Below are positions 18,088 through 25,782 of a DNA stretch of 34,411 nt, piece after piece; position 1 is the stretch's first letter, and every line of letters begins with the position of its first letter. The notes below the pieces were generated by a model. The model was not told the origin of the DNA and ran no database searches. It saw only the letters and a list, made by a program, of their open reading frames with translations. The position numbers and the translations under genes are program-made. The DNA lies in assembly GCA_022340545.1 (NCBI GenBank), contig JAJDNV010000181.1, positions 1 to 34,411 on the forward strand. The letters are read 5' to 3'. This stretch comes from Acidobacteriota bacterium. Lineage in GTDB: Bacteria > Acidobacteriota > Vicinamibacteria > Fen-336.

Positions 18088-18552
18088 ATGGACCGACCGA
18101 CCTGGGACGAGTACTACATGGGCATAGCGCGAGCGGTGTCCTCGCGATCGAACTGCATCCGCCGGCGGGTGGGCGCGATCATCGTGGTGGAGAACGCCAT
18201 CATCGCCGCCGGCTACAACGGAACGCCGGTGGGCGTACGCAACTGCTGCGATGGGGGATGCCCCCGCTGCGCGTCCGACGCCGCCCCCGGCGAAGGGTAC
18301 GACACCTGCATCTGTGTCCACGCCGAGCAGAACGCGATCGTCCTCGCCGCCCGCCACGGCAACGCAACGAATCTCGGGACTCTCTATTCGACCCTGCGCC
18401 CCTGCTTCGGCTGTGCGAAGGAGGCCATTCAGGCCGGCATCCGCGAGATCGTCTTTGCCGAGCCGCACGAGTACAACGAGGATCTCGAGGAGGTCTACCG
18501 GCAGCTCCACGCCGAGTCCGGAATCAGCCTCCGGCAGCACAGCGGTCGCTAG
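18088..18552 (+). CDS. Deoxycytidylate (dCMP) deaminase
   Basis: A 154-residue zinc deaminase of the dCMP/ComEB type. Zinc ligands and catalytic Glu are in HAE (78-80) and PCFGC (Cys106, Cys109). The extra cysteine cluster CCDGGCPRC (about 53-61) and GYNGTPVG are typical of dCMP deaminases, which convert dCMP to dUMP for thymidylate synthesis. ATG 18088 follows GAGGAG. It is transcribed away from the DRG-like gene across a gap of about 130 bases. A good intrinsic terminator follows, so it is monocistronic. Confidence 0.9.
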   Translation: MDRPTWDEYYMGIARAVSSRSNCIRRRVGAIIVVENAIIAAGYNGTPVGVRNCCDGGCPRCASDAAPGEGYDTCICVHAEQNAIVLAARHGNATNLGTLYSTLRPCFGCAKEAIQAGIREIVFAEPHEYNEDLEEVYRQLHAESGISLRQHSGR

Positions 18553-18585
18553 TGTCCTGTCAGCGAAGGCGTAGGGACATCCTCA
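18549..18585. repeat. Copy 2 of a dispersed intergenic motif
   Basis: CTAGTGTCCTGTCAGCGAAG begins within the dCMP deaminase stop codon and matches 9864-9883 at 18 of 20 bases. The two copies lie 8.7 kb apart in unrelated contexts. Confidence 0.4.
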
Positions 18586-18600
18586 GCGCGCAGTGATGCC

Positions 18601-18626
18601 GGGGGCTCGGCGTGCGCCCCCTTTTT
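18601..18626 (+). terminator. Intrinsic terminator of the dCMP deaminase gene
   Basis: GGGGGC (18601-18606), a nine-base loop and GCCCCC (18616-18621) are followed directly by TTTTT (18622-18626), 48 bases after the stop. It is the only hairpin in the window with a proper T-run. Confidence 0.75.
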
Positions 18627-18716
18627 GCCTGGCGCCCCTCCACGGACCGCTGTAGCATGCTCGAACCCGGCGTCCGGGTCCGCCCCCGACGCTTGGGCTT
18701 TCCAGGAGGAGATGAC

Positions 18717-18929
18717 ATGGCAGAGAGCGTCTACAAGGTGATCGAGCTCGTCGGGACCAGCACGGAGTCCTGGGAGAAGGCGTCGGCCGCCGCCGTCGAC
18801 CTGGCTGCGAAGAGCCTGCGCGACCTCCGCATCGCCGAGGTGTCGGCCCTCGACATGCAGCTCGAGGACGGCAAGGTCAAGAGCTACCGGGCCAAGGTCA
18901 AGGTTTCGTTCAAGTTCGAGGGCAACTAG
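18717..18929 (+). CDS. Dodecin (flavin-binding protein)
   Basis: A 70-residue protein matching the dodecin plan: strand VYKVIELVGTS, helix ESWEKASAAAVDLAAKSL, two more strands ending in YRAKVKVSFKFEG. The Trp in SWE is the one that stacks on the flavin isoalloxazine in bacterial dodecins. Known members assemble as hollow dodecamers that store or buffer FMN or FAD. ATG 18717 is preceded by AGGAGGAG (18704-18711), so the 35-residue upstream extension is rejected. It is followed 39 bases later by the TerB-like gene on the same strand. Confidence 0.92.
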   Translation: MAESVYKVIELVGTSTESWEKASAAAVDLAAKSLRDLRIAEVSALDMQLEDGKVKSYRAKVKVSFKFEGN

Positions 18930-18968
18930 CCGATAGGGGCCTGAATGCCAGATTGGAGCTGACCCCGC

Positions 18969-19451
18969 GTGCTCGCTTCCATCAAGCGCTTCTTCGAGGA
19001 CCGTGTCGTCACCGAGACCGCACGGCCCGCACACGAGGTCCGGGAGCACGGGGTGCGGCTGGCCGCGGCGGCCCTGCTTTTCGAGGTCATCCGAGCCGAC
19101 GCCGAGATCAAGGAGGAGGAGCGGACGGTGGCTCGGGCCGCGATCCAGCGGACCTTTGGGCTCGAGAAGAACGAGTCTGACGAGCTGATGCGCCTCGCCG
19201 AGGAGGAGTCGCGGGGCGCCACCTCGCTCTACGAGTTCACCCACGTCATCGACAAGGCCTTCTCCCCCGAGGAGAAGAAGCGCGTGGTGGAGCTGCTCTG
19301 GCTCGTCGCCTTCGCCGACGCGGAGAAGGACGCCTACGAGGAGCACCTGGTGCGGAGGATCGCCGGCCTCCTCCACGTGCCCCACTCCGACTTCATCGAC
19401 GCCAAGATCAGGGCCCGGGCGGAGAGTGAGTCCGGGACCGCAGAGGGTTGA
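18969..19451 (+). CDS. TerB-like (tellurite-resistance family) helical protein
   Basis: A 160-residue all-helical protein. The core LAAAALLFEVIRADAEIKEEE and the later LLWLVAFADAEKDAYEEHLVRRIAGLL form the two acidic repeats of the TerB/COG4103 fold, which carry metal-binding acidic residues in some relatives. There is no membrane segment. Despite the family name, no other ter gene (terC, terD, terZ) is present, so tellurite resistance should not be assumed. The start is GTG 18969, with GGAG (18955-18958) ten bases upstream. Its stop abuts the stop of the convergent GH51 gene. Confidence 0.82.
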   Translation: MLASIKRFFEDRVVTETARPAHEVREHGVRLAAAALLFEVIRADAEIKEEERTVARAAIQRTFGLEKNESDELMRLAEEESRGATSLYEFTHVIDKAFSPEEKKRVVELLWLVAFADAEKDAYEEHLVRRIAGLLHVPHSDFIDAKIRARAESESGTAEG

Positions 19452-21425
19452 TCATCTGACCCTGACGACCTGCAGAGTCACGCTCAACGGCGGGACCTCG
19501 AGCCGGTCGGCCCCGGCAGTGAAGGACGTCCGCTGGACGTCGACCCCACGAGGACGCCCCGGGGCGTTGTGGGCCCACCGGCCGGAGCCGGTGAGGACGT
19601 AGCGCATCCCCTGCCCCGTGGGCTCGGCGCCACGGACCTCGAGGGCGATCTCCCGCGTCTCGTCGGTCGGGTTGACCACGGCCACGGTCAGCGCCGCCCG
19701 ATCCTCGGTCCAGGCCGCGACCGCGTCGAGCGGGGCCAGGGCCCCTTCCACCTCGACCGGCACCGTCCCGAATCGGTGGCGATAGAGGGCGAGCACGAGT
19801 CCCGTCGGCTCCATCTCAGCCCGTGTCCTCGTGGTCTTGATGGCACCGATCACGTTCACGGTCTGGGCGTAGTTCGCCATGAAGAAGAGGTCGCTATTCC
19901 GGAACATCTCGTGCAGTCCAGCCGCTATCCCGAGGCCGTCCTGGAGGAAGTAGCGCGTGCCGAGCTCGCCGTACTCGAAGGGGCCATACCAGTAGTTCCA
20001 CTCGTCGAGGGCGATGCGTATGTCCTTGCCCTCGAGCGAAGGCAGCTCCTGGCGGTAGCCGCGGTGCGCGGTTGCCACGCGGCGGATCCCGGCCACGATC
20101 TGCTCCACGTGGGCGACCAGGTCGTCCTCATCCTGCCAGTAGAGGTGCTCGCTGATGAGATCCATGTGATCAGCGGCGGAGCCGAGCATGGTCTGGCTCC
20201 ACTCCCCCACGGCGCCGACGGCGATGGGACGGATGTCGGGATCGACCGCCCGCATCGCGTCGACCACCCTCTTGTGCTTCTCGACATAATCGGCGAGGGG
20301 CATGTGACCGAGCTGCCAGTCCCCGTACATCTCGTTGCCGATGGCCCACCACCGGATCCCGAAAGGCTGCGGATGGCCATTCTCGGCCCGGAGCTTCCCC
20401 ATCGGAGTGGCGATGGACCCGTTGGCGTACTGCACCTGCTCGGCGGCGGCCTCCGCATCGCCGAGCCCGGTGTTGACGGCTACGAAGGGCTCCGCGTCGA
20501 TCTCACGCATCAGGTCCATGAACTCGTGTAGACCCACGTCGTTGGACTCGACGCCCTTCCACGCCGGGTTCTTGCGCGGGGGCCGGCGGTCGCGGTCTCC
20601 GATGCCGTCCTTCCAGTCGTACCCGCTCACGAAGTTGCCCCCTGGCCAGCGGTAGACGGGCGAGCCGAGCTCCTTGACGACGGCCAGGGTGTCGGCACGC
20701 CAGCCGAGCACGTTGTCGGTGGGCATGAGTGACGCGGCGCCGACCGTGAAGCTCCCCGATCCGCGGCTCGCGACCTCGAGGCGTCCGTTGTCGGTCGTGC
20801 CTCCAGCGGTGAAGCGCAGCCGGTGCGTGACGTATGCGTCGTCGAGGTGGTCGATGACGTGACTCTCGCGATCGCTCGCGCCAGCCCCCCAGACGAGGCT
20901 CACCTCGACCGGCGCCGCCGAGATGTCCCCGGCCAGCACGATGCGTCCTTCATAGTCGCGCCCGTTCTCGAGCCCGAGGCGTTCCTGCATGAGGCCGGAC
21001 GGCTGCCCGTCGCCGGGCAGGGTGATCTGCGGGCTGTGCTCACCTACAAATGCGCTCTTGCTGATCATCTGGACCGCGGACTTGGGTCCGAGGATCATCC
21101 AGGGCGAGCGGACCAGCAGCTCGTAGGGATGTCCCTCCCCCTCCCACGAAGGCTCGCCGGGCGTGTACATCTCCCAGGCTGGCGCCTCACCGGTGACCGG
21201 GTAGAAGAACTTGCGGTCCTCGAGCATCTCGGCCCAGAGGCCGCCGTAGATGCATCGGCCCAGGTGCTCGATGAACTGCCCGTAGATGTATGGGGAGATG
21301 GCCTCGCGAGTGGCGGTGGCGTCGATCGCCACCGTCGTCGAGGAGTTCTCTCCCCCCGCCGGAGACGCGGCGGGCAGGATCAACGCGATCGGCACGACGA
21401 GCCACGCGGCAGCGGGAACACGCAT
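19452..21425 (-). CDS. Secreted alpha-L-arabinofuranosidase, GH51
   Basis: A 657-residue glycosidase with a signal peptide (about 1-24, MRVPAAAWLVVPIALILPAA). AISPYIYGQFIEHLGRCIYGG opens the GH51 catalytic region. Glu365 in WWAIGNEMYGDW is the expected acid/base and Glu475 in ALDEWNYWYG the expected nucleophile. VYRWPGGNFVSGYDW is another family mark, and a carbohydrate-binding-like insert lies between the opening and the barrel. The C-terminal beta-sandwich ends LEVPPLSVTLQVVRV. It removes terminal alpha-L-arabinofuranosyl groups from arabinan or arabinoxylan. ATG 21425 follows AAGGAGG. No other polysaccharide gene is nearby. Confidence 0.92.
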   Translation of the reverse strand: MRVPAAAWLVVPIALILPAASPAGGENSSTTVAIDATATREAISPYIYGQFIEHLGRCIYGGLWAEMLEDRKFFYPVTGEAPAWEMYTPGEPSWEGEGHPYELLVRSPWMILGPKSAVQMISKSAFVGEHSPQITLPGDGQPSGLMQERLGLENGRDYEGRIVLAGDISAAPVEVSLVWGAGASDRESHVIDHLDDAYVTHRLRFTAGGTTDNGRLEVASRGSGSFTVGAASLMPTDNVLGWRADTLAVVKELGSPVYRWPGGNFVSGYDWKDGIGDRDRRPPRKNPAWKGVESNDVGLHEFMDLMREIDAEPFVAVNTGLGDAEAAAEQVQYANGSIATPMGKLRAENGHPQPFGIRWWAIGNEMYGDWQLGHMPLADYVEKHKRVVDAMRAVDPDIRPIAVGAVGEWSQTMLGSAADHMDLISEHLYWQDEDDLVAHVEQIVAGIRRVATAHRGYRQELPSLEGKDIRIALDEWNYWYGPFEYGELGTRYFLQDGLGIAAGLHEMFRNSDLFFMANYAQTVNVIGAIKTTRTRAEMEPTGLVLALYRHRFGTVPVEVEGALAPLDAVAAWTEDRAALTVAVVNPTDETREIALEVRGAEPTGQGMRYVLTGSGRWAHNAPGRPRGVDVQRTSFTAGADRLEVPPLSVTLQVVRVR

Positions 21426-21469
21426 GGGCGGAACCTCCTTCTGTGCGGGTCGATTCTATGTCAGTCTCG

Positions 21470-22183
21470 CTACGGTCGCGGCAGCCAGGCGTGCGCGGGA
21501 GCGGCGGTGGCGAGACCGGGCGGGTCCACGAGCGGGCGGGGCGGAGCGAACGGCTCGCTGGCGGCCACGGTCAGCAGGAAATCGCCGTAGCGCCGCCACC
21601 AGCCGGGGAACTCCGGGCCCTCCGCCGCGCGCACCGTCAAGGGCGCCCAGCCCTCGCGGGAGGCCTCGTCCGGAAAGGACACCTCGACGCTTCGGGTGTC
21701 GCGGCGCAGCCCGGTGCGGAGCACCTTGAGCGCCGACTCCTTCCCGCTCCAGATGAGGTTGGCCCGCAGATCGCGCTCCTCGCGATCGGGTGTCGCTCCG
21801 ACGAAGCGTCGCTCGGCCGGCGTCAGGTAGTCGGTGACGAAGGCGTCGCTGCGGGGCTCGAGCAGCTCGAGGTCGACGCCCAGCCCGAGACCCGGCGGGC
21901 CCGCCACGCAGACGGCCTGGTCGGCCCGGTCGGTCATCGAGATCGACACCGGGGCCGGTTGCCCGCCGACCATCGGCGCTGGTGCGCCGTCGGAGGCACG
22001 ATCGATCTCGACCGCCGGCAGGGCCTCCGGCGTGCGCGGGCGTCCCAGAAGGACCGCGATCGTGTTCTTGGCCGTCCAGCGGCCGAGCCGGAACTCGCTC
22101 CTCCTCTTCTCGAAGCGCATCCGATCGACCCAGGCCCTCTCCCTCAGCGAGAGCCAATCGTCGCCGGATGGAACGTCCGTCAT
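21470..22183 (-). CDS. 4'-Phosphopantetheinyl transferase superfamily protein
   Basis: About 237 residues of the Sfp type. GVDLELLEP (102-110) holds the Mg2+-binding Asp and Glu, and WSGKESALK (145-153) holds the catalytic Glu and coenzyme A-binding Lys. The family transfers phosphopantetheine from CoA to carrier proteins of fatty acid, polyketide or peptide synthesis; no carrier or synthase gene is in the window. The usual Ser-His before the GxDxE motif reads SISMTDRAD, without the His. I prefer ATG 22183; GTG 22210 in the same frame would add nine residues. Neither has a strong ribosome-binding site. Confidence 0.85.
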   Translation of the reverse strand: MTDVPSGDDWLSLRERAWVDRMRFEKRRSEFRLGRWTAKNTIAVLLGRPRTPEALPAVEIDRASDGAPAPMVGGQPAPVSISMTDRADQAVCVAGPPGLGLGVDLELLEPRSDAFVTDYLTPAERRFVGATPDREERDLRANLIWSGKESALKVLRTGLRRDTRSVEVSFPDEASREGWAPLTVRAAEGPEFPGWWRRYGDFLLTVAASEPFAPPRPLVDPPGLATAAPAHAWLPRP

Positions 22184-22351
22184 CGCCTGTGAATGCCAGG
22201 TGACGCTCACGGTGTGAGAGGATCGCGCATTCCAGGCGCCCTGTCATCCATCCCAGCCTCGACCGGCGCGCCCGGACGAGGGTGCCGTCGATTCAGTGGT
22301 CGAGCGCTCCTCTCACCGCCCCGAGTGGGCTCCGGGGAATGACAGAGCGGT

Positions 22352-22357
22352 TATATT
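22352..22357 (+). promoter_or_regulatory. Probable -10 box (TATATT) of the ACT-GlnE gene, leaderless
   Basis: TATATT stands out in GC-rich sequence and ends six bases before the ATG at 22364. That places the likely transcription start on or beside the start codon, with no room for a Shine-Dalgarno. No -35 box is clear. Confidence 0.4.
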
Positions 22358-22363
22358 CCTCTC

Positions 22364-24571
22364 ATGGCCGAGGTGCCCGAGGCGGTTCGCGCCGCGCTCG
22401 AGAGGGGGGGCGAGGTCCCCCCCGCGGCCCTGGAGTTTCTCGGTCGCCTCGACTCCGAGTACTACGCGCGCGTCTTCCCGGAAGACGCGGCCCGGCACGC
22501 GCGGCTCGCGGCGGACCTGACCCACGAGCAGCCGGCACGGCTCAGCGTCGAGGCCCGCGCCCAGGGACGCTACGACATCGCGGTCATCGCCCTCGACTAC
22601 TTCTCGGAGTTCGCGATCGTCTGTGGCCTGCTCGCCGCCCACGGTCTGGACATCGAGTCCGGCCACGTCCACACCGGCGAGTCCGCCCCCGCCCCGCCGC
22701 CCCGAGAGCGCCGCCCCCGTCGACGGCCAACGTCCGTCGCCGCCCGCAAGATCGTCGACGTCTTCCGTGTCCACCCGCGCCGGCAGCCACCGGAGCCCGG
22801 CGCGCTGGAGGCCGAGCTGGTGGGTCTTCTCCGGCTCGTCGCCGAGGGCGAGGCGGTCGAGGCGCGCGAGCGGGTGAACCGCCGCCTCGCGGAGTCGCTG
22901 GAGAGACCGAGTGGCAGCTCGGCGGGGGCGGTGGCCCCGGTCACGATCGCCTTCGACAACGACCCCGACACCGCCTGGACGGTGATGCACGTCCGGGGCG
23001 CCGATGCCCTCGGCTTCCTCTACGCCCTCGCCAACGCCCTCGCCATGCGCGGGATCTACGTGCAGTCCGTCCTGATCGAAAGCATCGGCTCGGAGGTCTC
23101 GGACCGATTCACCATCGCGCGGCGAGACGGCCGGCGTATCGAGGATGCGTCCGATCAGGAGGCGCTGCGTCTGGCGGTGGCCCTCATCAAGCAGTTCACC
23201 CACTTCCTGCCGTGGGCGCCCGACCCGGCGCTCGCCCTGCGCGGCTTCGACCAGCTCCTCGACCAGCTCACGGCCGAGGGTCCCGAGGCTCTGCGGTTGT
23301 TCGCCAGCCCACAGGGGCTTCGCGAGCTGGCGCGGCTCCTCGGCTCGAGCGCGTTCCTCTGGGAGGACTTCCTACGGCACCAGCTCGACAACCTCCGTCC
23401 GGTGCTCGCGAACTGGCGCACTCGTCCCCTGCGGAGCCGCGACGAGCTCGCTCGCGACCTGGGCGAGCGGCTCCGGAGCGGCGAGTCCCACGCTGCTCGC
23501 CGCCGGATCCTCAACGAGTTCAAGGACGAGGAGATGCTCCTCGCCGACATGAAGTACCTCCTCGACCCCAATGTGTCTCTCGAGTCCTTCTCCACGGCCC
23601 TCACCGATCTCGCGGACGCCGTGCTGGAGGAGGCGGTGATCCTGTGCCGGGCACGCCTCGAGGAGGAGCACGGCAAGCCCCGGCTCGAGGGCGGTGGGGC
23701 CTGCCCGCTCGCGGTCCTGGGGCTCGGCAAGTACGGGGGCGGCGAGATGGGGTACGCGTCCGACCTCGAGCTGCTCTTCGTCTACGCGGGGCCGGGACGG
23801 ACGACCGGCAGCGGGATCGAGTCCGGCGCGTTCTACGAGAAGCTGGTGCAGGAGCTGCGCGAGCTGCTCGAGGCCCGCGCCGAGGGGATCTTCCACCTCG
23901 ACCTACGCCTGCGGCCCTACGGGAAGAAGGGGCCCCTGGCGTCCCCCCTGCCGCTCCTCGCGGGGTACTACGGCCCGGACGGCGGGGCGGCTCCCTTCGA
24001 GCGCCAGGCGCTTCTCAAGCTCCGGCCGGTGGCCGGCGACACCGAGCTGGGTCGCGAGGTCCTGGTGGTGCGGGACGCATTCGTCTGGAGCGGGGTGCCG
24101 TGGGACCGGGAGAATGCGCTCCATCTGAGAGAACGCCAGGCGGCCGAGCTCGTGCCCGTGGGGCGGATCAACGTGAAGTACAGCCGTGGGTGCATGGTCG
24201 ACGTCGAGTACACGGTGCAGTACCTCCAGCTCCAGCACGCCGGGGACCGGGAGGACCTGCGCACCCCCACGACGCTGGAGGGGCTCGACCGGCTCCGCGA
24301 GGGCGGGCTCCTCTCGAAGGCGGACTCCGCCGAGCTTCGGTCTTCCTACCTGTTCTGGCGGCGCCTCGCCGACGCGCAACGCATGGTGCATGGTGCCGCC
24401 CGCGACCTGCTCCTGCCCGAGCCTTCCAGCGAGGAGCTGGGCTTTCTGGCCCGGCGAATGGGCTACGAGGCCCCGAGCGGGCAGGAGGCGGCGGCGGCAC
24501 TCCTCGACGATGTGAAGCGCCATCGCGAGCGCACCCTCGCGATCTTCGAGCGCCTCTTTGTCAGCGTGTGA
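22364..24571 (+). CDS. ACT-domain fusion to the adenylylase (AT) half of GlnE
   Basis: 735 residues. Residues about 65-145 and 205-260 look like two ACT domains: DIAVIALDYFSEFAIVCGLL with HGLDIESGHVHT, then WTVMHVRGADALGFLYALAN with GIYVQSVLIESI. From about 265 the protein follows GlnE: a helical lead, the nucleotidyltransferase core GLGKYGGGEMGYASDLELLF, LDLRLRPYGKKGPLAS, and INVKYSRGCMVDVEYTVQY with a helical C-terminus. The last block matches the C-terminal adenylylating half of E. coli GlnE better than the AR half. The catalytic Asp-x-Asp reads Asp467-Leu-Glu469. GlnD has ACT domains that sense glutamine, and GlnE normally has none, so direct ligand control is plausible (inferred). It is convergent with the next gene (11-base overlap). 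Target: presumably GlnA Tyr402. Confidence 0.8.
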   Translation: MAEVPEAVRAALERGGEVPPAALEFLGRLDSEYYARVFPEDAARHARLAADLTHEQPARLSVEARAQGRYDIAVIALDYFSEFAIVCGLLAAHGLDIESGHVHTGESAPAPPPRERRPRRRPTSVAARKIVDVFRVHPRRQPPEPGALEAELVGLLRLVAEGEAVEARERVNRRLAESLERPSGSSAGAVAPVTIAFDNDPDTAWTVMHVRGADALGFLYALANALAMRGIYVQSVLIESIGSEVSDRFTIARRDGRRIEDASDQEALRLAVALIKQFTHFLPWAPDPALALRGFDQLLDQLTAEGPEALRLFASPQGLRELARLLGSSAFLWEDFLRHQLDNLRPVLANWRTRPLRSRDELARDLGERLRSGESHAARRRILNEFKDEEMLLADMKYLLDPNVSLESFSTALTDLADAVLEEAVILCRARLEEEHGKPRLEGGGACPLAVLGLGKYGGGEMGYASDLELLFVYAGPGRTTGSGIESGAFYEKLVQELRELLEARAEGIFHLDLRLRPYGKKGPLASPLPLLAGYYGPDGGAAPFERQALLKLRPVAGDTELGREVLVVRDAFVWSGVPWDRENALHLRERQAAELVPVGRINVKYSRGCMVDVEYTVQYLQLQHAGDREDLRTPTTLEGLDRLREGGLLSKADSAELRSSYLFWRRLADAQRMVHGAARDLLLPEPSSEELGFLARRMGYEAPSGQEAAAALLDDVKRHRERTLAIFERLFVSV

Positions 24572-25577
24572 AGTGCGCGGTCAGAACCTCGGGGAGACGC
24601 CCGGGGAACGCGCCCTCGATCTCCTCTAGCGAGCGCAGTCCGAAGAGGAAGGCGATCGCGATAGGGTCCGCGCGCCAGCTCGTGTGTCCCTCGTAGAAGC
24701 CGTACCACTGGATGTAGTGCGGCTCCATCTCGCCGGTCTGGATCACGGTGAGCCTGCGAAGGAGGTCGTTCCAGGCTCCGGGGGGAAGGTGTCCATACTT
24801 CCGACGCAGGAACCGCTCTTCCTCGGCCGTCGCGTCCCGCTGGAACCTGATGGAGAACGCCCCCCCGAGACCGTCGTCGAAGATCGACTCCTGCCCCCCC
24901 TTGGTGTCGTGGGCCTCGACGTCCACATGCCGGCCGTTGTAGATAATCTGCTGGATGTGGTCCCACCGGTGTTTCGCGTAGTCCCACCGGCCGGCCTCGA
25001 CGTCGGCCTCGATCATGTTCCACACGTGGAAGAGCGGACGCGCTGCCTGCGCGTGGGTAAGACCGAGCGTGGACACCACGCGGTTGTCGCCCTGGAGGAC
25101 CGAGAGAACATCCTCGTCGGCGGCCAGGAAGCCGTCGGTCGAGAGGCCTCCCGGACGCCCGAGGTCGGTGATCTCCGCCAGGGAGCGACCGGTGATCGTC
25201 AAGGTCTTCCCCAACTCCTCCGATGAGTGCAGCCCGGTCCGGGCAAGGGTTGGGAAGTCGTAGGCGTCGCAACTGCGCTGCCTCTCCCGCCGGTCGTCGT
25301 CCAGCGGCCCGGCGGGGACGAGGGCCCAGCGCCCCTCGGAGGTGAGGGCCAGGACGACGTCCCGGCCCTCCCTCGTCATCGTCGGCGAGGGGATGTCCGG
25401 CACCGACTCGAGTGTCTCGGGATAGAGCGGGAGCCCGTCGACGACCCAGTGGCGGGTCGGAAGCTCCGAGATCAGTGCGTCGATCTCACCTGATGCGGAG
25501 ACGCCGGGTCGCGGGATCTGGGGGCCGCTGGCGTGCAGGAGGGCGGCGGCGAGGAGTGCGAGAAGGGTGGGGAGCAT
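24561..25577 (-). CDS. Secreted protein of unknown function
   Basis: A 338-residue protein with a signal peptide (MLPTLLALLAAALLHASG, about 1-18) and no further membrane segment. I recognise no family. Visible features are an aromatic, histidine-rich middle (WDYAKHRWDHIQQIIYNGRHV), an acidic-glycine stretch (HDTKGGQESIFDDGLGGAF) and a C-terminal part with HYIQWYGFYEGHTSW. It carries a single cysteine. ATG 25577 follows GGAGG six bases upstream. It lies between the two GlnE-half genes, on the same strand as the AR half and 205 bases downstream of it, and its end overlaps the end of the AT half by 11 bases. A link to nitrogen control is unproven. Confidence 0.75.
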   Translation of the reverse strand: MLPTLLALLAAALLHASGPQIPRPGVSASGEIDALISELPTRHWVVDGLPLYPETLESVPDIPSPTMTREGRDVVLALTSEGRWALVPAGPLDDDRRERQRSCDAYDFPTLARTGLHSSEELGKTLTITGRSLAEITDLGRPGGLSTDGFLAADEDVLSVLQGDNRVVSTLGLTHAQAARPLFHVWNMIEADVEAGRWDYAKHRWDHIQQIIYNGRHVDVEAHDTKGGQESIFDDGLGGAFSIRFQRDATAEEERFLRRKYGHLPPGAWNDLLRRLTVIQTGEMEPHYIQWYGFYEGHTSWRADPIAIAFLFGLRSLEEIEGAFPGRLPEVLTAHFTR

Positions 25578-25782
25578 GACGGACCTCCGATCAACGGCAC
25601 CTCATACGACGGGGGTGCTCACGAACGATACATCCGGCCGGCGCTCCTATTCCCTCGGCTCCTGGGGCCAGGGCGTTCACGACCGCCACCGTCCGGCCCC
25701 GGGGGGCTTCGCTCGGGGACACACGCGACATGCGGCCTCATGCCCCGGGCCGTCTCCGGGCTCGCGGTCGGAAGCCGAAGCC
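25578..25782. other. Gap between the AR half of GlnE and the secreted protein
   Basis: 205 bases. It holds the GGAGG site of the secreted protein at its left end. No terminator with a T-run and no clear promoter is seen, so read-through from the AR-half gene is possible. Confidence 0.4.

Noticed and set aside
18944-18966. Text near TGGAGCTGACCCC resembling (in reverse) the TGGGGTCAAG string at 8805-8815, as ends of an insertion element
   Set aside because: The match is only a few bases long, no transposase or terminal repeats are present, and the GGAG part serves as the TerB-like gene's ribosome-binding site.
18969-19451. Tellurite-resistance operon
   Set aside because: Only a TerB-like gene is present; neighbours are dodecin and an arabinofuranosidase.
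22364-24571. Calling the 735-residue protein a second GlnD
   Set aside because: No HD domain is present, the ACT domains are N-terminal rather than C-terminal, and the catalytic and helical blocks follow GlnE.
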